This document shows positions 18,504-28,163 of a DNA stretch of 64,000 nt, piece after piece. The notes beneath the pieces were generated by a model. The model was not told the DNA's origin. It did not search any database and saw only the letters and a program-made list of their open reading frames with translations. Both the position numbers and the translations under genes were made by a program. Source of the DNA: CAVVMA01 sp963788205. Lineage in GTDB: Bacteria; Desulfobacterota; Binatia; Binatales; Binataceae. Location of the stretch: the NCBI GenBank assembly GCA_963788205.1, contig CAWBGG010000009.1:682001-746000 (forward strand), written 5' to 3'. Position 1 is the first letter of the stretch; every line of letters begins with the position of its first letter.

Positions 18504-19647
18504 CTCGACGCGCTGACCTGAGGATGGATGGTACGAGTGTCAGCTTCCATGCGATGTAAAACGGCGCGGCCAGGAGCGCGGCGAAGTCGCGCCCGTCACC
18601 GCCGCCCACGATCACTCCAGCGCTGACATGCACCGCGACCAGCGTAAGCGCCGCGAGAGCGTAGATTTGCGCGGGCGCGAACGGAATCGCCACCGTGCCG
18701 GCCAGAATCAGCACGTGAAACGCCAGCGGCAGCAATAGCAGGCTCGAGCATCGGGTCTATTAGGCGAGAGTTTCCCCGCATCACCTCGCGGGCCAGCGCG
18801 GGCACGTTCCGCGCGATCATCCGCAGGCGGCCGCCCTCCCATCTTGCCCGCTGCGTAGCGGCCGCGCGTCCGCCGGCGGCATCTCGGCGCGCACGGTCGT
18901 GTGGTCGGCGAACACGATCCGCTTGCCGAAGCGCACCAGCGAAAGGTGGTATTCGAGGTCCTCGACGATCGAATCCGCCCGGTATGGCACAGCCTCCAGC
19001 GTCGCTCGGCTGAGCGCGAATCCGTTACCGAGAATGCCCGCCGACCAGCCCCATCGGTCACGGCCCCGAGGCCGGAGCACGTTGAAGGCCATCAGCGCAA
19101 CATTCATCAGCCGCGTGCGGATAGCGGCGTCCGGGTTGAGCACGCCGTAGCGGGTCTGCACGCCGTCGGCGCCCGCGTGGAGCAACCGGACGACTTCCAC
19201 CAGCAGGTTCGCTTCGACAACCGTGTCAGCATCGATTACGAGCATGGCGTCGAAGCCCTCGGCGAGCAGCCTTTCGAAAGCATCCTGAAGCGCGAAGCCT
19301 TTGCCGCGCCTTTCGGCCCCGGCGCGCTCGATTACCTGCGCGCCGGCGCTACGAGCGAGTTCCGCGGTCGCGTCGGTGCAGTGGTCAGCGATCACTATGA
19401 TGCTGGTGACGACCTGCTCGCCGGGAGAGATGCAAGCAGTGAGACTCCGGACGCATCGCTGGATCGTCGTGGCCTCATTGTGGGCAGGAATCACGACCGC
19501 GAGCCTGCCAGTCACTTGGGTGGTGGAAGGCCGGCGCCTGGCCGGCGGCAGGATGCCGCCGAGAGTGAGCAGCGCGAGGGCGATACTTCCCGGCAACGTG
19601 ATCAGGACCAGCGCCGAGCCCGCGACTACGGCCAGTGCGTGGCTCAC
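18457..19647 (-). pseudogene. GT2-family glycosyltransferase with two frameshifts
   Basis: Begins at a GTG at 19647, eight bases after the stop of the GT4 gene. It has an N-terminal membrane segment (ALAVVAGSALVLITLPG) and a GT2 catalytic domain with VVIPAHNEATTIQRC, IVIADHCTD, LVIDADTVV (DxD) and SAGILGNGFALS. The frame stops at 18817, but the protein continues in another frame from about 18870 (QRARWEGGRLRMIARNVPAL). A further shift near 18745 leads to SLLLLPLAFHVLILAG and the C-terminal membrane helices. No stop separates these from the WecG N-terminus, so a natural GT2-WecG fusion is possible. The lesions may be real decay or base-calling errors. Confidence 0.7.
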
Positions 19648-19654
19648 CGGAGAC

Positions 19655-20908
19655 TCACGTTCCGCTTGCGCATGGTTCCCGGCATGCGCCGACGCGGCTT
19701 GCGAAGATCTGCGCCAGGCGTGCGGCACTGCGGTCGAGGTTGTACTCTTCGATCACGCGCCTGCGCCCGGCGGCGCCCAGGCGGCTACACAGCTCCGGAT
19801 CGTCGATTAAACGTTCGATCGCGCAGGCGAGCGCGCGATCGTCCGAGGGCGGGACGAGAATTCCGTCGACCTCGTTCCGAATCAGCTCGGGAGTTCCACC
19901 GACCGAGGTCGCGATACACGCGATCCCGCTCGCCATCGCCTCCATCAGAACCACCGGGACTCCCTCGTTGAAGCTGGCGAGCACGAACGCGTCGGCCGCG
20001 CCGTAGAACTCGCGAATCCGATCGTGGTTGACGCTGCCTTCGAAAATGACCTGCGTGCCGAGTCCGCGGTCTACCACCTCGCGCTCCAGGCTTTCCCGAT
20101 CCGGACCGCCGCCCACCAGGCGCAGGCGAACGCTGCGTTTCGCCTTGACCAGACGATCGACCGCGGCCAGCACAATATGCTGACCCTTGGACGTGACCAA
20201 CCGGGCGACGCAAAGGATCTCAAACACATCGGGTGCGGGGCGAACCGGGCCGGGCGTGAAAAACCTGGTGTCTACACCCAGCGGCGCGACCTCGAGCCTG
20301 CTCCACCGCGAAGGCGGCGAAAACTTCATGAGCTGGCTGCGGGCGAAGTAACTGGCGCAGCATATGAATGATGCCCCAGCGATCTTTTCTTCCAGCCGGT
20401 AGCCCGGCGCGTCGTAGAATTCGTCCGAGCCATGGACGGTGATCGAAAATCCGATCGGAAAAACGCGGCTCGCGATGAGCCCTACCGTCGCAGCCTGGGT
20501 GGCAAAATGTATGTGCAGATGCTGCGCGCGCTGGGATTCCATCCAGCGGCCGAGAATCACCGCTTCGACGAAGTAGAAAATCGAAAACACGATTCGCCTG
20601 AGGTCGGTCCCGCCGAGCCGGAGCGCGGACCAAAGCCCGCGTAAGTATGCCGCCGGTCTGCGCGCGATCAGATCAAGATGGGCGATCAAGGCGCCGCGAG
20701 CGCCCACGCGCTTGACGTAGAACGTGGCCGCAGCCTCCGCGCGCTCTTCGGCGGTCATCTCGGCGGGCGGCCGCCCAGGCGGATTGATCGACGCGACCCG
20801 GATGTCGAAGTTCATCGCGCGCAGCCGCGTGACCTCACTCAGAACGAAGGTATGCGAGAGGCCGGGATACTCGCTCAGCAGGTATGCCAGACGGATTGGT
20901 GACGCCAT
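19655..20908 (-). CDS. GT4-family glycosyltransferase (exopolysaccharide cluster)
   Basis: 417 residues, GT-B fold. The N-terminal acceptor domain starts LAYLLSEYPGLSHTFVLSEV. The linker-proximal ITVHGSDEFYD and the C-terminal nucleotide-sugar domain show CVARLVTSKGQHIVL, LRLVGGGPDRE, and SFNEGVPVVLMEAMASGIACIAT with the E-x7-E motif typical of GT4. It likely transfers a hexose to a lipid-linked polysaccharide intermediate at the inner membrane. Eleven bases separate it from the preceding GT4 gene and eight from the following GT2, so they form one operon. Confidence 0.9.
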   Translation of the reverse strand: MASPIRLAYLLSEYPGLSHTFVLSEVTRLRAMNFDIRVASINPPGRPPAEMTAEERAEAAATFYVKRVGARGALIAHLDLIARRPAAYLRGLWSALRLGGTDLRRIVFSIFYFVEAVILGRWMESQRAQHLHIHFATQAATVGLIASRVFPIGFSITVHGSDEFYDAPGYRLEEKIAGASFICCASYFARSQLMKFSPPSRWSRLEVAPLGVDTRFFTPGPVRPAPDVFEILCVARLVTSKGQHIVLAAVDRLVKAKRSVRLRLVGGGPDRESLEREVVDRGLGTQVIFEGSVNHDRIREFYGAADAFVLASFNEGVPVVLMEAMASGIACIATSVGGTPELIRNEVDGILVPPSDDRALACAIERLIDDPELCSRLGAAGRRRVIEEYNLDRSAARLAQIFASRVGACREPCASGT

Positions 20909-20919
20909 CGATTTCCGGC

Positions 20920-22179
20920 TCAGGCCGCGGCGGAGTCGGCTTTTCGGGCTTCCAGCACCCGGCTATAGAGCGCGATCCAGTCGCGGATGACCGCCGACCA
21001 CAGGAATCCGTTCTCGACCACGCGTTGCCGGCCCGCGATCGACATCCTTTCGGCGAGTTCCCCGTCCTCGGCCAGGCGGTCCATCGCCTTGGCCAGTTCG
21101 TTGATTACATGTTCCTCGTTGACCGGATCGATCAGTACGCCTGTTTCCGGCGTGACCAGCAACGATGGACCGCCCCAATTCAGTGCGATCACCGGCAGCC
21201 CCATCACCATCGCCTCCACCACCACGATCCCGTGGGCTTCGGCCAGGCTGGGGAAAACGAACGCCCGGTATGGACGCAAAGTATCCGCCAGCCGGCTATG
21301 GTCCTCGAGCCATCCCAGGAATCTGACGCGGTCTTTCAGGGACAATTTGGCCGTCAAGGCCTTGAGATTCTCCAGTTCAGGTCCGGTCCCGATAATGTCC
21401 AGCTCGACAGGATTTCTGGTCCGCTGCAAGCTCCTGATCGCTAGGTCCGTGCCCTTGTGCTTTACCAGCCGTCCGTTCTGAAAAAAACGGGGATTGCGGC
21501 CGGAGTGAGTAATCCGGGGGCTTGCGTAAAGCCGATCGAGCACGCCGGTGTTGATCGAGTTGACGAACTGCTCGTCACGGCATCCCGCCATCCGTGGCGA
21601 CTGGTAAGTGCGCGGGCCTCCGGCCACCAGCAGTGCGTCGGCGCGTTGCTTGCCCGAGAATGTGAGGCGGTGGAGGAATTGAATCGACCGATGGAGCCGG
21701 CGGCGGACCCGGTAAGGCATGGTTTCGCGGTGCCGAAACGACACAGGGTAGTGGATGTTGCCGTTGATCGGACCGATGATCACCGGCGCGCCCGGCACCC
21801 GGAAGTAGGGCAGCATGGGCGACACCGGCGAGCTGAAATGCACGATCGACCCGGGCCGCTCTTGCGCGAGCTGCTTGATCAGCCCGACGGCCTTGCCCAG
21901 AAAGATCATCTCCAGGACAAGCGGCAGCGGGCCGATCCGGGCCAGCGCTTTCTGCACCCAGCCATCCCTGACGTAGGACACGCTCAGCTCCGGGAATTTG
22001 CGGTCCAGTTCGGGTTTGACCCGCTCATGCGTGACCTGATGGACCCGAACCCCCTGGCGCGCAAGCTCCTGGTAGATCTGCAGAGCCTTGATAGCTTCGC
22101 CACCCATTTGTTCGGACACGTTGGGGTTGACCAGAATGACCGACAATCCGCCGGCTTCGGCGAAGTTCGCGGCACTCAT
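20920..22179 (-). CDS. GT4-family glycosyltransferase (exopolysaccharide cluster)
   Basis: About 419 residues from the ATG at 22179, just before the conserved LSVILVNPNVSEQMGGEAIK. An upstream in-frame ATG at 22278 would add a charged non-conserved tail. It is GT-B fold with VIIGPINGNIHYP, FFQNGRLVKHKGTDLAI, LDIIGTGPELENL and FVFPSLAEAHGIVVVEAMVMG, the E-x7-E region of GT4 enzymes. The GPINGN segment resembles mannosyl/glucosyltransferases of polysaccharide operons. The donor sugar cannot be told. Confidence 0.9.
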   Translation of the reverse strand: MSAANFAEAGGLSVILVNPNVSEQMGGEAIKALQIYQELARQGVRVHQVTHERVKPELDRKFPELSVSYVRDGWVQKALARIGPLPLVLEMIFLGKAVGLIKQLAQERPGSIVHFSSPVSPMLPYFRVPGAPVIIGPINGNIHYPVSFRHRETMPYRVRRRLHRSIQFLHRLTFSGKQRADALLVAGGPRTYQSPRMAGCRDEQFVNSINTGVLDRLYASPRITHSGRNPRFFQNGRLVKHKGTDLAIRSLQRTRNPVELDIIGTGPELENLKALTAKLSLKDRVRFLGWLEDHSRLADTLRPYRAFVFPSLAEAHGIVVVEAMVMGLPVIALNWGGPSLLVTPETGVLIDPVNEEHVINELAKAMDRLAEDGELAERMSIAGRQRVVENGFLWSAVIRDWIALYSRVLEARKADSAAA

Positions 22180-22255
22180 CGCGGCTCGCCGGCCCTGCCA
22201 AAATCGATCGCGCGCTTCAACGCGGCCGTGCGCGACGCTGGGTCTACGCCGGTGC

Positions 22256-23311
22256 TCACTGCGCGGATTCGCGCACACGCACAGCCGCGGGCTGCTTGTA
22301 CTCGATAAGTTGCGGAACCCGGCCGCGGCGGCGGTCGAGGCGATATTTGATCTGACCGCACCAGATCGGGATTTGCTGGAGATGGGAGTGCAGGCCGTAG
22401 AGCCAAAGGGTCATTGGTTCGGAACACTTCCATCGGTAGCGCACAGCCGTTCGCAGCGCCAGCGCGACGATGATCGCGATCGTGGCAACGGCGGCAGCGG
22501 CGAACGAACAATGATTGAGAGCGCCGGGCCGCACAACAAGAGCGCCAGCATCGCGGCGCCATGAATCAGGTTGCGACGTGACTCGCGCGCCCACTGCGAT
22601 GAGTCGCGCAAGCGGGCCGAGAGCTCGGCGTAACCGTAACCGGTCCGCAGCGCGCGCCGCCAGTACTGCGAGCATCGTGTCATCGCCAGGTCATGCCATA
22701 CCATCGCGCGATCGACGGGCAGGAGCGTATAGCCCAGCGCGCGAATCCGCCAACAGAGCTCCGGCTCCTCGCCCGCGATCAGGCGCTCGTCGAACCCGCC
22801 GGTTTCTTCCAGCACAGAGCGCCGGATCAGCGCATCGCCGCCGCAGAAATCTTTGCGGCCAGGGCGGATCGATCCAGTCGAGATCGAGCACCCGATTGAA
22901 GATCGACGCGCCGGGGTCGATTTCACGCCGCCGCCCCCATACAACGGCGATCAGCGGATCGTCAAACTCGGCCAGCGATTGTGCGGCGAAGTCCGGCGCC
23001 AGCACCGTATCGCCGTCGAGAAACATCACGACCGGCGCGCGCGCGGCTTTCCATCCGGCGTTTCGCCCGGATGCGGCGCAAGGACGCGCGGGCGCGACGC
23101 TGATGACCCTTGCGCCGAACCGGGCGGCCCTCGCGACGCTGCCGTCGGTCGAAGCCGAATCGACGTAGATGGTCTCCATCGGCCCGCCCACCGGACTCAT
23201 CGCGGCAACCGATGCGAGGCATCGCGCCAGGCGCTCGCCCTCGTTGCGGCCGATCACGACCACGGAAAGCGCCGGCATCTCAAGGTCCGGTTGCTGGGCG
23301 TCTCCGTGCAT
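22256..23311 (-). pseudogene. GT2-family glycosyltransferase with two frameshifts
   Basis: The N-terminal catalytic part is intact (LSVVVIGRNEGERLARCL, YVDSASTDGSV, GRNAGWKAA, MFLDGDTVLAPDF with DxD). Near 22855 the frame shifts: the conserved KDFCGGDALIRRSVLEETGG and GEEPELCWRIRALGY continue in another frame. A second shift near 22505 leads to the C-terminal TM and WLYGLHSHLQQIPI. Concatenated, the three pieces make a complete family member of about 350 residues. As it stands no full-length product can be made. A further start at 23278 is possible. Confidence 0.75.
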
Positions 23312-23614
23312 ACAACTTCATCAAGGTGAAATCCGTGGAGTTTCTCCGATTCCAGTTCCTCTGTAGACCTGACGGCCTCCTCAAGCAAGGTTTCAGGCTG
23401 GTTTCCGTCCACGGCCCATAAGGTGGCGGCCGAAGACTTGCACGGGGCGGTACTATACGCCTGTCATCTTTCGCTGGAACAGAAGATGGGTTCCTATCCG
23501 GGTACTACGTGGTGGACGCGCCGGATAGCTACTTGCTGGGGCGGCGGGCTTCGCATCTCACAACTCGATTTGCCCGGATCAACGCCCTGGTGAACTCCGG
23601 TTGTCTGGTACCCG
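23312..23614. other. Intergenic region with dispersed repeat, copy 3
   Basis: About 300 bp without an intact gene. It contains the third, partial copy of the dispersed repeat (GGATAGCTACTTGCT at 23523 and GCGGCGGGCTTCGCAT at 23541). One forward frame through it reads YYVVDAPDSYLLGRRASHL, suggesting a coding relic. Confidence 0.4.
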
Positions 23615-24133
23615 TTAAAGCAGCAGCTTCGCGATCTCAACCGGGACTTGTTCGAGTTCGTGCGCCCTTTCTTGCAGTTTCCTAAGCCGCCTTATCGCTA
23701 TATCTTTCTTCGTCAGCCACATGCAGTGTTCTCGGGCGGTACAATAGTACGGTCTGCGTGCTACTACCTGGTGGTCTCTTCGATAGACCCATGGATCGCG
23801 GAGCAACTCTTCGACATAGGACGAAGCCGATATGACTTCTTGCGCGATGTCGGTGTATCGCTGAAGCTGCTGAAATCGCAACGCGAAGTCGGGACGGGCT
23901 TCTACATCAGCCTTTGGTTGTACAAGGGCGGCCGCGCGCCAATGCGCCACGCTGTTTGTAGCGATCGCGATTGCGAATAAGGCTAGAGCAACCCCCGCAA
24001 GCATCTGCGGGGTCTGACTGCCGCTCGGCACAAGTTGATCGCGCACCGCATTGACTTGCGTCAGATACTGGCCGACCAGGGGCGGGATCGTGAGGATGCT
24101 TGACCACATGGCTACTTTGCCTGCTTTGCCCAT
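23615..24133 (-). CDS. Hypothetical small membrane protein
   Basis: 172 residues that I do not recognise. The N-terminal third contains a moderately hydrophobic stretch (MWSSILTIPPLVGQYLT) and a clear membrane helix (MLAGVALALFAIAIATNSVA). The rest is soluble and charged, with a C-terminal amphipathic helix (IRRLRKLQERAHELEQVPVE) that could form a coiled coil. No ribosome site is obvious. It sits alone between the polysaccharide cluster and a hydrolase gene. The hydrophobic pattern argues for a real gene, but confidence is moderate. Confidence 0.45.
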   Translation of the reverse strand: MGKAGKVAMWSSILTIPPLVGQYLTQVNAVRDQLVPSGSQTPQMLAGVALALFAIAIATNSVAHWRAAALVQPKADVEARPDFALRFQQLQRYTDIAQEVISASSYVEELLRDPWVYRRDHQVVARRPYYCTAREHCMWLTKKDIAIRRLRKLQERAHELEQVPVEIAKLLL

Positions 24134-24431
24134 AGGGCGGGTGTTATCGCACGTTTCTTCATAGTGGTGTCACGACCGTCGTCAAAACCTCGGAGTTCTG
24201 AGCTCAGGTTGCAATTTCCCCACAAATGTCTTCACCGAATTTATTTCCAATATCGTACAAATTGTAGTAGCAGCAGCGAAGTGTCAATCCAGCACTGGGG
24301 CGCTAAAAGTAACTCTCTGTTAGTAGCGGGATGGCGGAGCGCTTCGTGCGGCACGTTGCGGCCGGCACGATGCCCGCCCCCGCAGACTCGCCCATCCAGC
24401 GGCCCGCCGAAAATCAGGATCGCGGCGTGGT

Positions 24432-25163
24432 TCAGGAAGATCGCGGGCGATGCGTTTTGAGAAATTCGCGGACCCGCTCGACCGCGCCGCGCACCATCTC
24501 TGGCGTCTTCCACGATCTGATCAACTCCGCATTCGGGGCCAGCTTCGCGATCTCCTCCGAAGTCGGAGTGGGATGGAAATCGTCGTTGCCGCACAGAATC
24601 AGCAGCGGGGTCTTGAGCGAGCGTACGAAATCCCGCGATACGTTGAAGACGAAGTCTCCGCCATACATCCGCTCGCGGAACGCCGCAAAGGCCTGTTCAT
24701 CGAGGACGGGCCGCTCGCGCCTTAGCGCCTTGGCCCAATCATCGAACATGCCGTAGAACAACTCGCGGTTTTGCGGCGTAAGCCCAATCGGATTTTGCAG
24801 TACGGCGGCGCTGATACGATCGGGTGCGGCCTTGATCGCACCCAGGCAATATGAGGAACCGATACATCCGCCCATCACGTGGCATTGCCGAATCCCCAGA
24901 TGGTCCATCAGGGCCAGATGATCCCCAGCATAGCTATCCCATCCATCGCTCGGGCTGATCGGCGCGCGCGAGCGGCCCGCGTTGCGCTGGTCCATCGCGA
25001 TGACTCTGAAATCCCGCGCGAACTCAACGATCGGATCGAACGGACTGTGCTTCCAGAACTCCACGCTGGAGCGCATCCCGCCCGGCGCGAACAGGATCAG
25101 CGGATAGCCGGAACCATGTTCCTCGTAATAAAGCGAAACTTCGCCGCGCGCAAAAGTGGGCAT
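24432..25163 (-). CDS. Alpha/beta-hydrolase-fold protein with Cys at the nucleophile position
   Basis: 243 residues, GGAGG upstream of the ATG. It has an alpha/beta hydrolase pattern: ARGEVSLYYEEHGSGYPLIL, an oxyanion-region FAPGGM, RVIAMDQRNAGRSRAP, and a nucleophile elbow reading VMGGCIGSSYC, where Cys100 replaces the usual serine. The acid loop LLILCGNDDFHP is present. At the usual catalytic His position the sequence is IRSWKTPEMV, with no histidine. It may be a thiol hydrolase or a catalytically altered family member; the substrate is unknown. Confidence 0.8.
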   Translation of the reverse strand: MPTFARGEVSLYYEEHGSGYPLILFAPGGMRSSVEFWKHSPFDPIVEFARDFRVIAMDQRNAGRSRAPISPSDGWDSYAGDHLALMDHLGIRQCHVMGGCIGSSYCLGAIKAAPDRISAAVLQNPIGLTPQNRELFYGMFDDWAKALRRERPVLDEQAFAAFRERMYGGDFVFNVSRDFVRSLKTPLLILCGNDDFHPTPTSEEIAKLAPNAELIRSWKTPEMVRGAVERVREFLKTHRPRSS

Positions 25164-25286
25164 CGTGGGAACCTCCGCGAGCCATCATTGAATTTCCAAG
25201 CATAGCCTCGGCCAACTGCTTCCTCAGCCGCCGCTTTTCGGATTTTACCTCAAGGTGCCGGTGTTCTTGAGGCAGGCCATCCAGCA

Positions 25287-26690
25287 TCAGGGACTGGACC
25301 TAAGCGCTTTGGAGACCGGTTGCTGCCCGCACCCATACCAACCCTGAATCTCTTTTGCCGCATCCACCACAAAAGCCGCGCCCCAGCTAAAGGGGCTTTC
25401 AGCAGCATAAAGGCGGGAATTGAAGGCTGGCAGATCCTGCGTGGGACTATAGATTTCAACGATGTATCGGTCTCGCTGCGCAAGACAGGTAAGCCGATCC
25501 ATAATTGCCAGACTTTCATCGGTATCTCCCATTGTCCAGGCGATCTTGGCCGAAAGAGCGATAAGCCATGACCAATACATTTCGTCATGATAGTGACAAA
25601 GCCCTGACACTTTATTCTTCCACCCGATCCAATCGCGAGGATAGTCCGGCCAGGTAACATACCCAGGCATGTCGGCGCCGCCGCCACGCCAAAGAGGGGT
25701 TTCTTTCAAACTGGCATAGACTTTCTTCGCCCGATCGCGATCGGGATCGTTGTCGAAGTATCCCAAGTCGATCGCAAGAAGATTTGCATCGAGAGAGAAT
25801 TGAGGATAGGTCGGGTCCCCGGTTGAGCCACTGCCAACGATGCTTCTATAAATCCCCCAGTCTTTGGCAAAAAACCGGCTCTCAATACCATTTCTGAGAA
25901 GCTGCAATTTGGAAGGTGTGATTTGAAACTCAGGGAAGATGGCTAGGCGCTTACTGACCAAATAGTAGATGAGATTGGTATAAAAAGTCTTTCCATTTCT
26001 CTTGACGCTATCTTGCCAATCCGAGAACGAAGGTTGAACGATAAGACCATCCGATGCATCCTGCTTGGAATCGTAATATCGGTAGATGTGAACCAAGGTC
26101 GGCAATTGCCGGTTCCACCAAGGCCAATCGGGGGTGCGGTCGGCATAATCATAAGCGGTGAGGAGAACCAGGACATTGGAATCTATGGCCTCGCCGCCGG
26201 TGTCGTCCGTGTAGTAGGGCTTAAGATGGTCATTCAGGGAAACATGGGGAGGGGAGTTGCAAAAGAGCTTCTTGACACTAACCCCGAGGCCTTTCAACGT
26301 CGGACTAGTTGAATCCAGTACTTTTGGCACCAGTCCATCGCAGGCTCTTGTGTTCGCCAGGATCAGCTCAAGTTGGTCGCGAACGATTGAAGATTGATGT
26401 AAATGAAATAGCCCGCGGGAGGAAAAACAGAAATCACGAGTCCATAATGACTTGAATTGATGAGCGCCGGCGGCGAGATAAATGTCGCTCTGCTCCCTTA
26501 CAGGCAGGATTGTCCCGGGGCAGGCCAGGTTATAGATATTTGCGTCAAGTGAGTCTCTGGCGATTTGTTCAAGAGTTCTCGTCTCAGGTGGATTACCAGA
26601 GGCCCCAAGGGAAATTGGCGCCGTTGACAAGAGACTCAGCAAAAACAAGCTCAGGGTGAATCGTATCGAATAATGCCCATGATAGTTCAT
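25287..26690 (-). CDS. Secreted (alpha/alpha)6-barrel glycosidase-like protein
   Basis: 467 residues with a clean signal peptide (FTLSLFLLSLLSTAPISLGA). The mature region has traits of alpha/alpha-barrel glycoside hydrolases related to GH63/GH100-type or amylo-glucosidase proteins: FKSLWTRDFCFSSRGLF near residue 80, EAIDSNVLVLLTAYDYA, VQPSFSDWQDSV, FSLDANLLAIDLG, CHYHDEMYWSWLIAL and AESPFSWGAAFVVD. The acidic residues in WTRDF and DWQDS could be the active-site acids. Substrate and exact family are uncertain. The gene is visibly richer in A and T than its neighbours, which suggests acquisition. Confidence 0.65.
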   Translation of the reverse strand: MNYHGHYSIRFTLSLFLLSLLSTAPISLGASGNPPETRTLEQIARDSLDANIYNLACPGTILPVREQSDIYLAAGAHQFKSLWTRDFCFSSRGLFHLHQSSIVRDQLELILANTRACDGLVPKVLDSTSPTLKGLGVSVKKLFCNSPPHVSLNDHLKPYYTDDTGGEAIDSNVLVLLTAYDYADRTPDWPWWNRQLPTLVHIYRYYDSKQDASDGLIVQPSFSDWQDSVKRNGKTFYTNLIYYLVSKRLAIFPEFQITPSKLQLLRNGIESRFFAKDWGIYRSIVGSGSTGDPTYPQFSLDANLLAIDLGYFDNDPDRDRAKKVYASLKETPLWRGGGADMPGYVTWPDYPRDWIGWKNKVSGLCHYHDEMYWSWLIALSAKIAWTMGDTDESLAIMDRLTCLAQRDRYIVEIYSPTQDLPAFNSRLYAAESPFSWGAAFVVDAAKEIQGWYGCGQQPVSKALRSSP

Positions 26691-26882
26691 CGGTTCAGGT
26701 GGCCCTTTCGTGAGATGATAGTCTCATCGTCAGATTATTTTGCTGACTGATGTGGAATTTCCGGGTTTTTCTGTCCGATTGCAACTCGCCCTGCAGGCCA
26801 AACAGACCCCCTCGGCGAGGCTTTTGCCCGGTTTTGTTCCACGGTGTTTCGGAGCTGCCGGGGCGTGGCCTCCGAGAACGGG

Positions 26883-28064
26883 TTACGCTGCGCGCGCGTC
26901 CGGGAATATCCGCAGAGAGTTCTCCGCATAGAACCGGTCGCGTATCGCATCGGAACGATCACTGAGCGACTTCTCGAATCGCGCGAGTGGATTTCGGCCG
27001 CCTTCGGTGTGCGGATAGTCAGTCGAGAAGAGGTAGAGATCGGGGTTCGACTGATCGATTAGCAGGCCAACGTCTTCGAATACGTACGGCGTGAACGCCA
27101 TCTGCTGCGTGAGCTGCTCGGATGGCGTGCGCTTGAACTTCGCGATACTCTCATCGACCTTGCTCCAATTGCGTACGACCCATTCCAGACGAGTCAGCAG
27201 CGCTGGAACCCATCCGGCGCCGAGTTCAACACACGCGCCTCGCAGACGGGGAAATCGCTCGAACAACCCTTCGATCAGCATCATCGAAAGGAAGGTCTCC
27301 GGACCCTGATGCAGTACGGCTGCGTCCCGGGTGCGAACATTTTCGCCGCCGCCCATCCAATCCCGGGTCGGCGGCCTGCCGTTGTTCGCCCACTCCGGCG
27401 CGAGCTGCAATGGTGAGCCGCCCACATGCAGCGCGAACGGTATTCCCGAATCGGCGAGCGTGGCCCAGAAGCGATCGAATTCCACATGGCCCGGCGATCG
27501 GCCGCCGCAGGAATGATGCGGTACCCAGACCGCCTTCAGCCCGGACGTGATCGCGAAGTCCAGCTCCTCAAGCGCCAGTTGCGGGACCTCGAGCGGCACG
27601 ATGGCCACGCCCATCAGGCGAAGATCGTGCGCGCAGAAATCCACCATGTGGCGGTTGTGGGCGCGCGCGGCCCCATAGCGAAGCTTGGGCGTGATCTTCG
27701 GGCTGGGCCAAAAGGCGGTGTAGACGCTGTGGGTCGCGAAGACGAGCTGCTTCTTGAAGCCGAGCATGTCCAGCGCGCGAGAGCGTTCGCTGCCGTCGAA
27801 TGCTCCCAGAGCCTGAATCTCCTTCGAGGTCTCGATCAAACGGTTGCCGAGGCTCTCTAGCTCGGCTACGTGCTCCCGGCTGTGCCGCCCGCCGCGCGAC
27901 ATGATCACCGCGACTTCTTCGTCGGTGACGAGCGAGGCGCTGTAGCTTACCGCGGGCATCTGGTCGCGCAGGTCCGGGTCTGCGTACCGTTGAAGGAAAT
28001 CCGGCAGCTCCATGATATGGCTGTCCGCGTCATAAAACGGCCGGTTGTCGGGCACGTACGGCAT
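26883..28064 (-). CDS. Amidohydrolase-family (ACMSD-like) metal-dependent hydrolase
   Basis: About 393 residues. I place the start at 28064 because GGGAGGAG lies just upstream of that ATG, ahead of FYDADSHIMELPDFL, the DxH metal-binding strand. Later motifs are WVPHHSCGGRSPGH, FALHVGGSPL (metal His), RGACVELGAGWVPALL and LYLFSTDYPHTEGGRNP with the conserved Asp. This pattern belongs to the amidohydrolase_2/ACMSD-like group of decarboxylases and hydrolases acting on aromatic or lactone substrates. Such genes are numerous in Binatota-like genomes. The specific substrate is unknown. Confidence 0.88.
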   Translation of the reverse strand: MPYVPDNRPFYDADSHIMELPDFLQRYADPDLRDQMPAVSYSASLVTDEEVAVIMSRGGRHSREHVAELESLGNRLIETSKEIQALGAFDGSERSRALDMLGFKKQLVFATHSVYTAFWPSPKITPKLRYGAARAHNRHMVDFCAHDLRLMGVAIVPLEVPQLALEELDFAITSGLKAVWVPHHSCGGRSPGHVEFDRFWATLADSGIPFALHVGGSPLQLAPEWANNGRPPTRDWMGGGENVRTRDAAVLHQGPETFLSMMLIEGLFERFPRLRGACVELGAGWVPALLTRLEWVVRNWSKVDESIAKFKRTPSEQLTQQMAFTPYVFEDVGLLIDQSNPDLYLFSTDYPHTEGGRNPLARFEKSLSDRSDAIRDRFYAENSLRIFPDARAA

Positions 28065-28163
28065 AAGGCGCTCCTCCCTGGATTTCATTCCTGCAGGCCA
28101 GCCCGATGATTTAAGCACTAAACCGCCGCGCGATGAAAATGCGTTCAGTGCCGACGCGGACCG

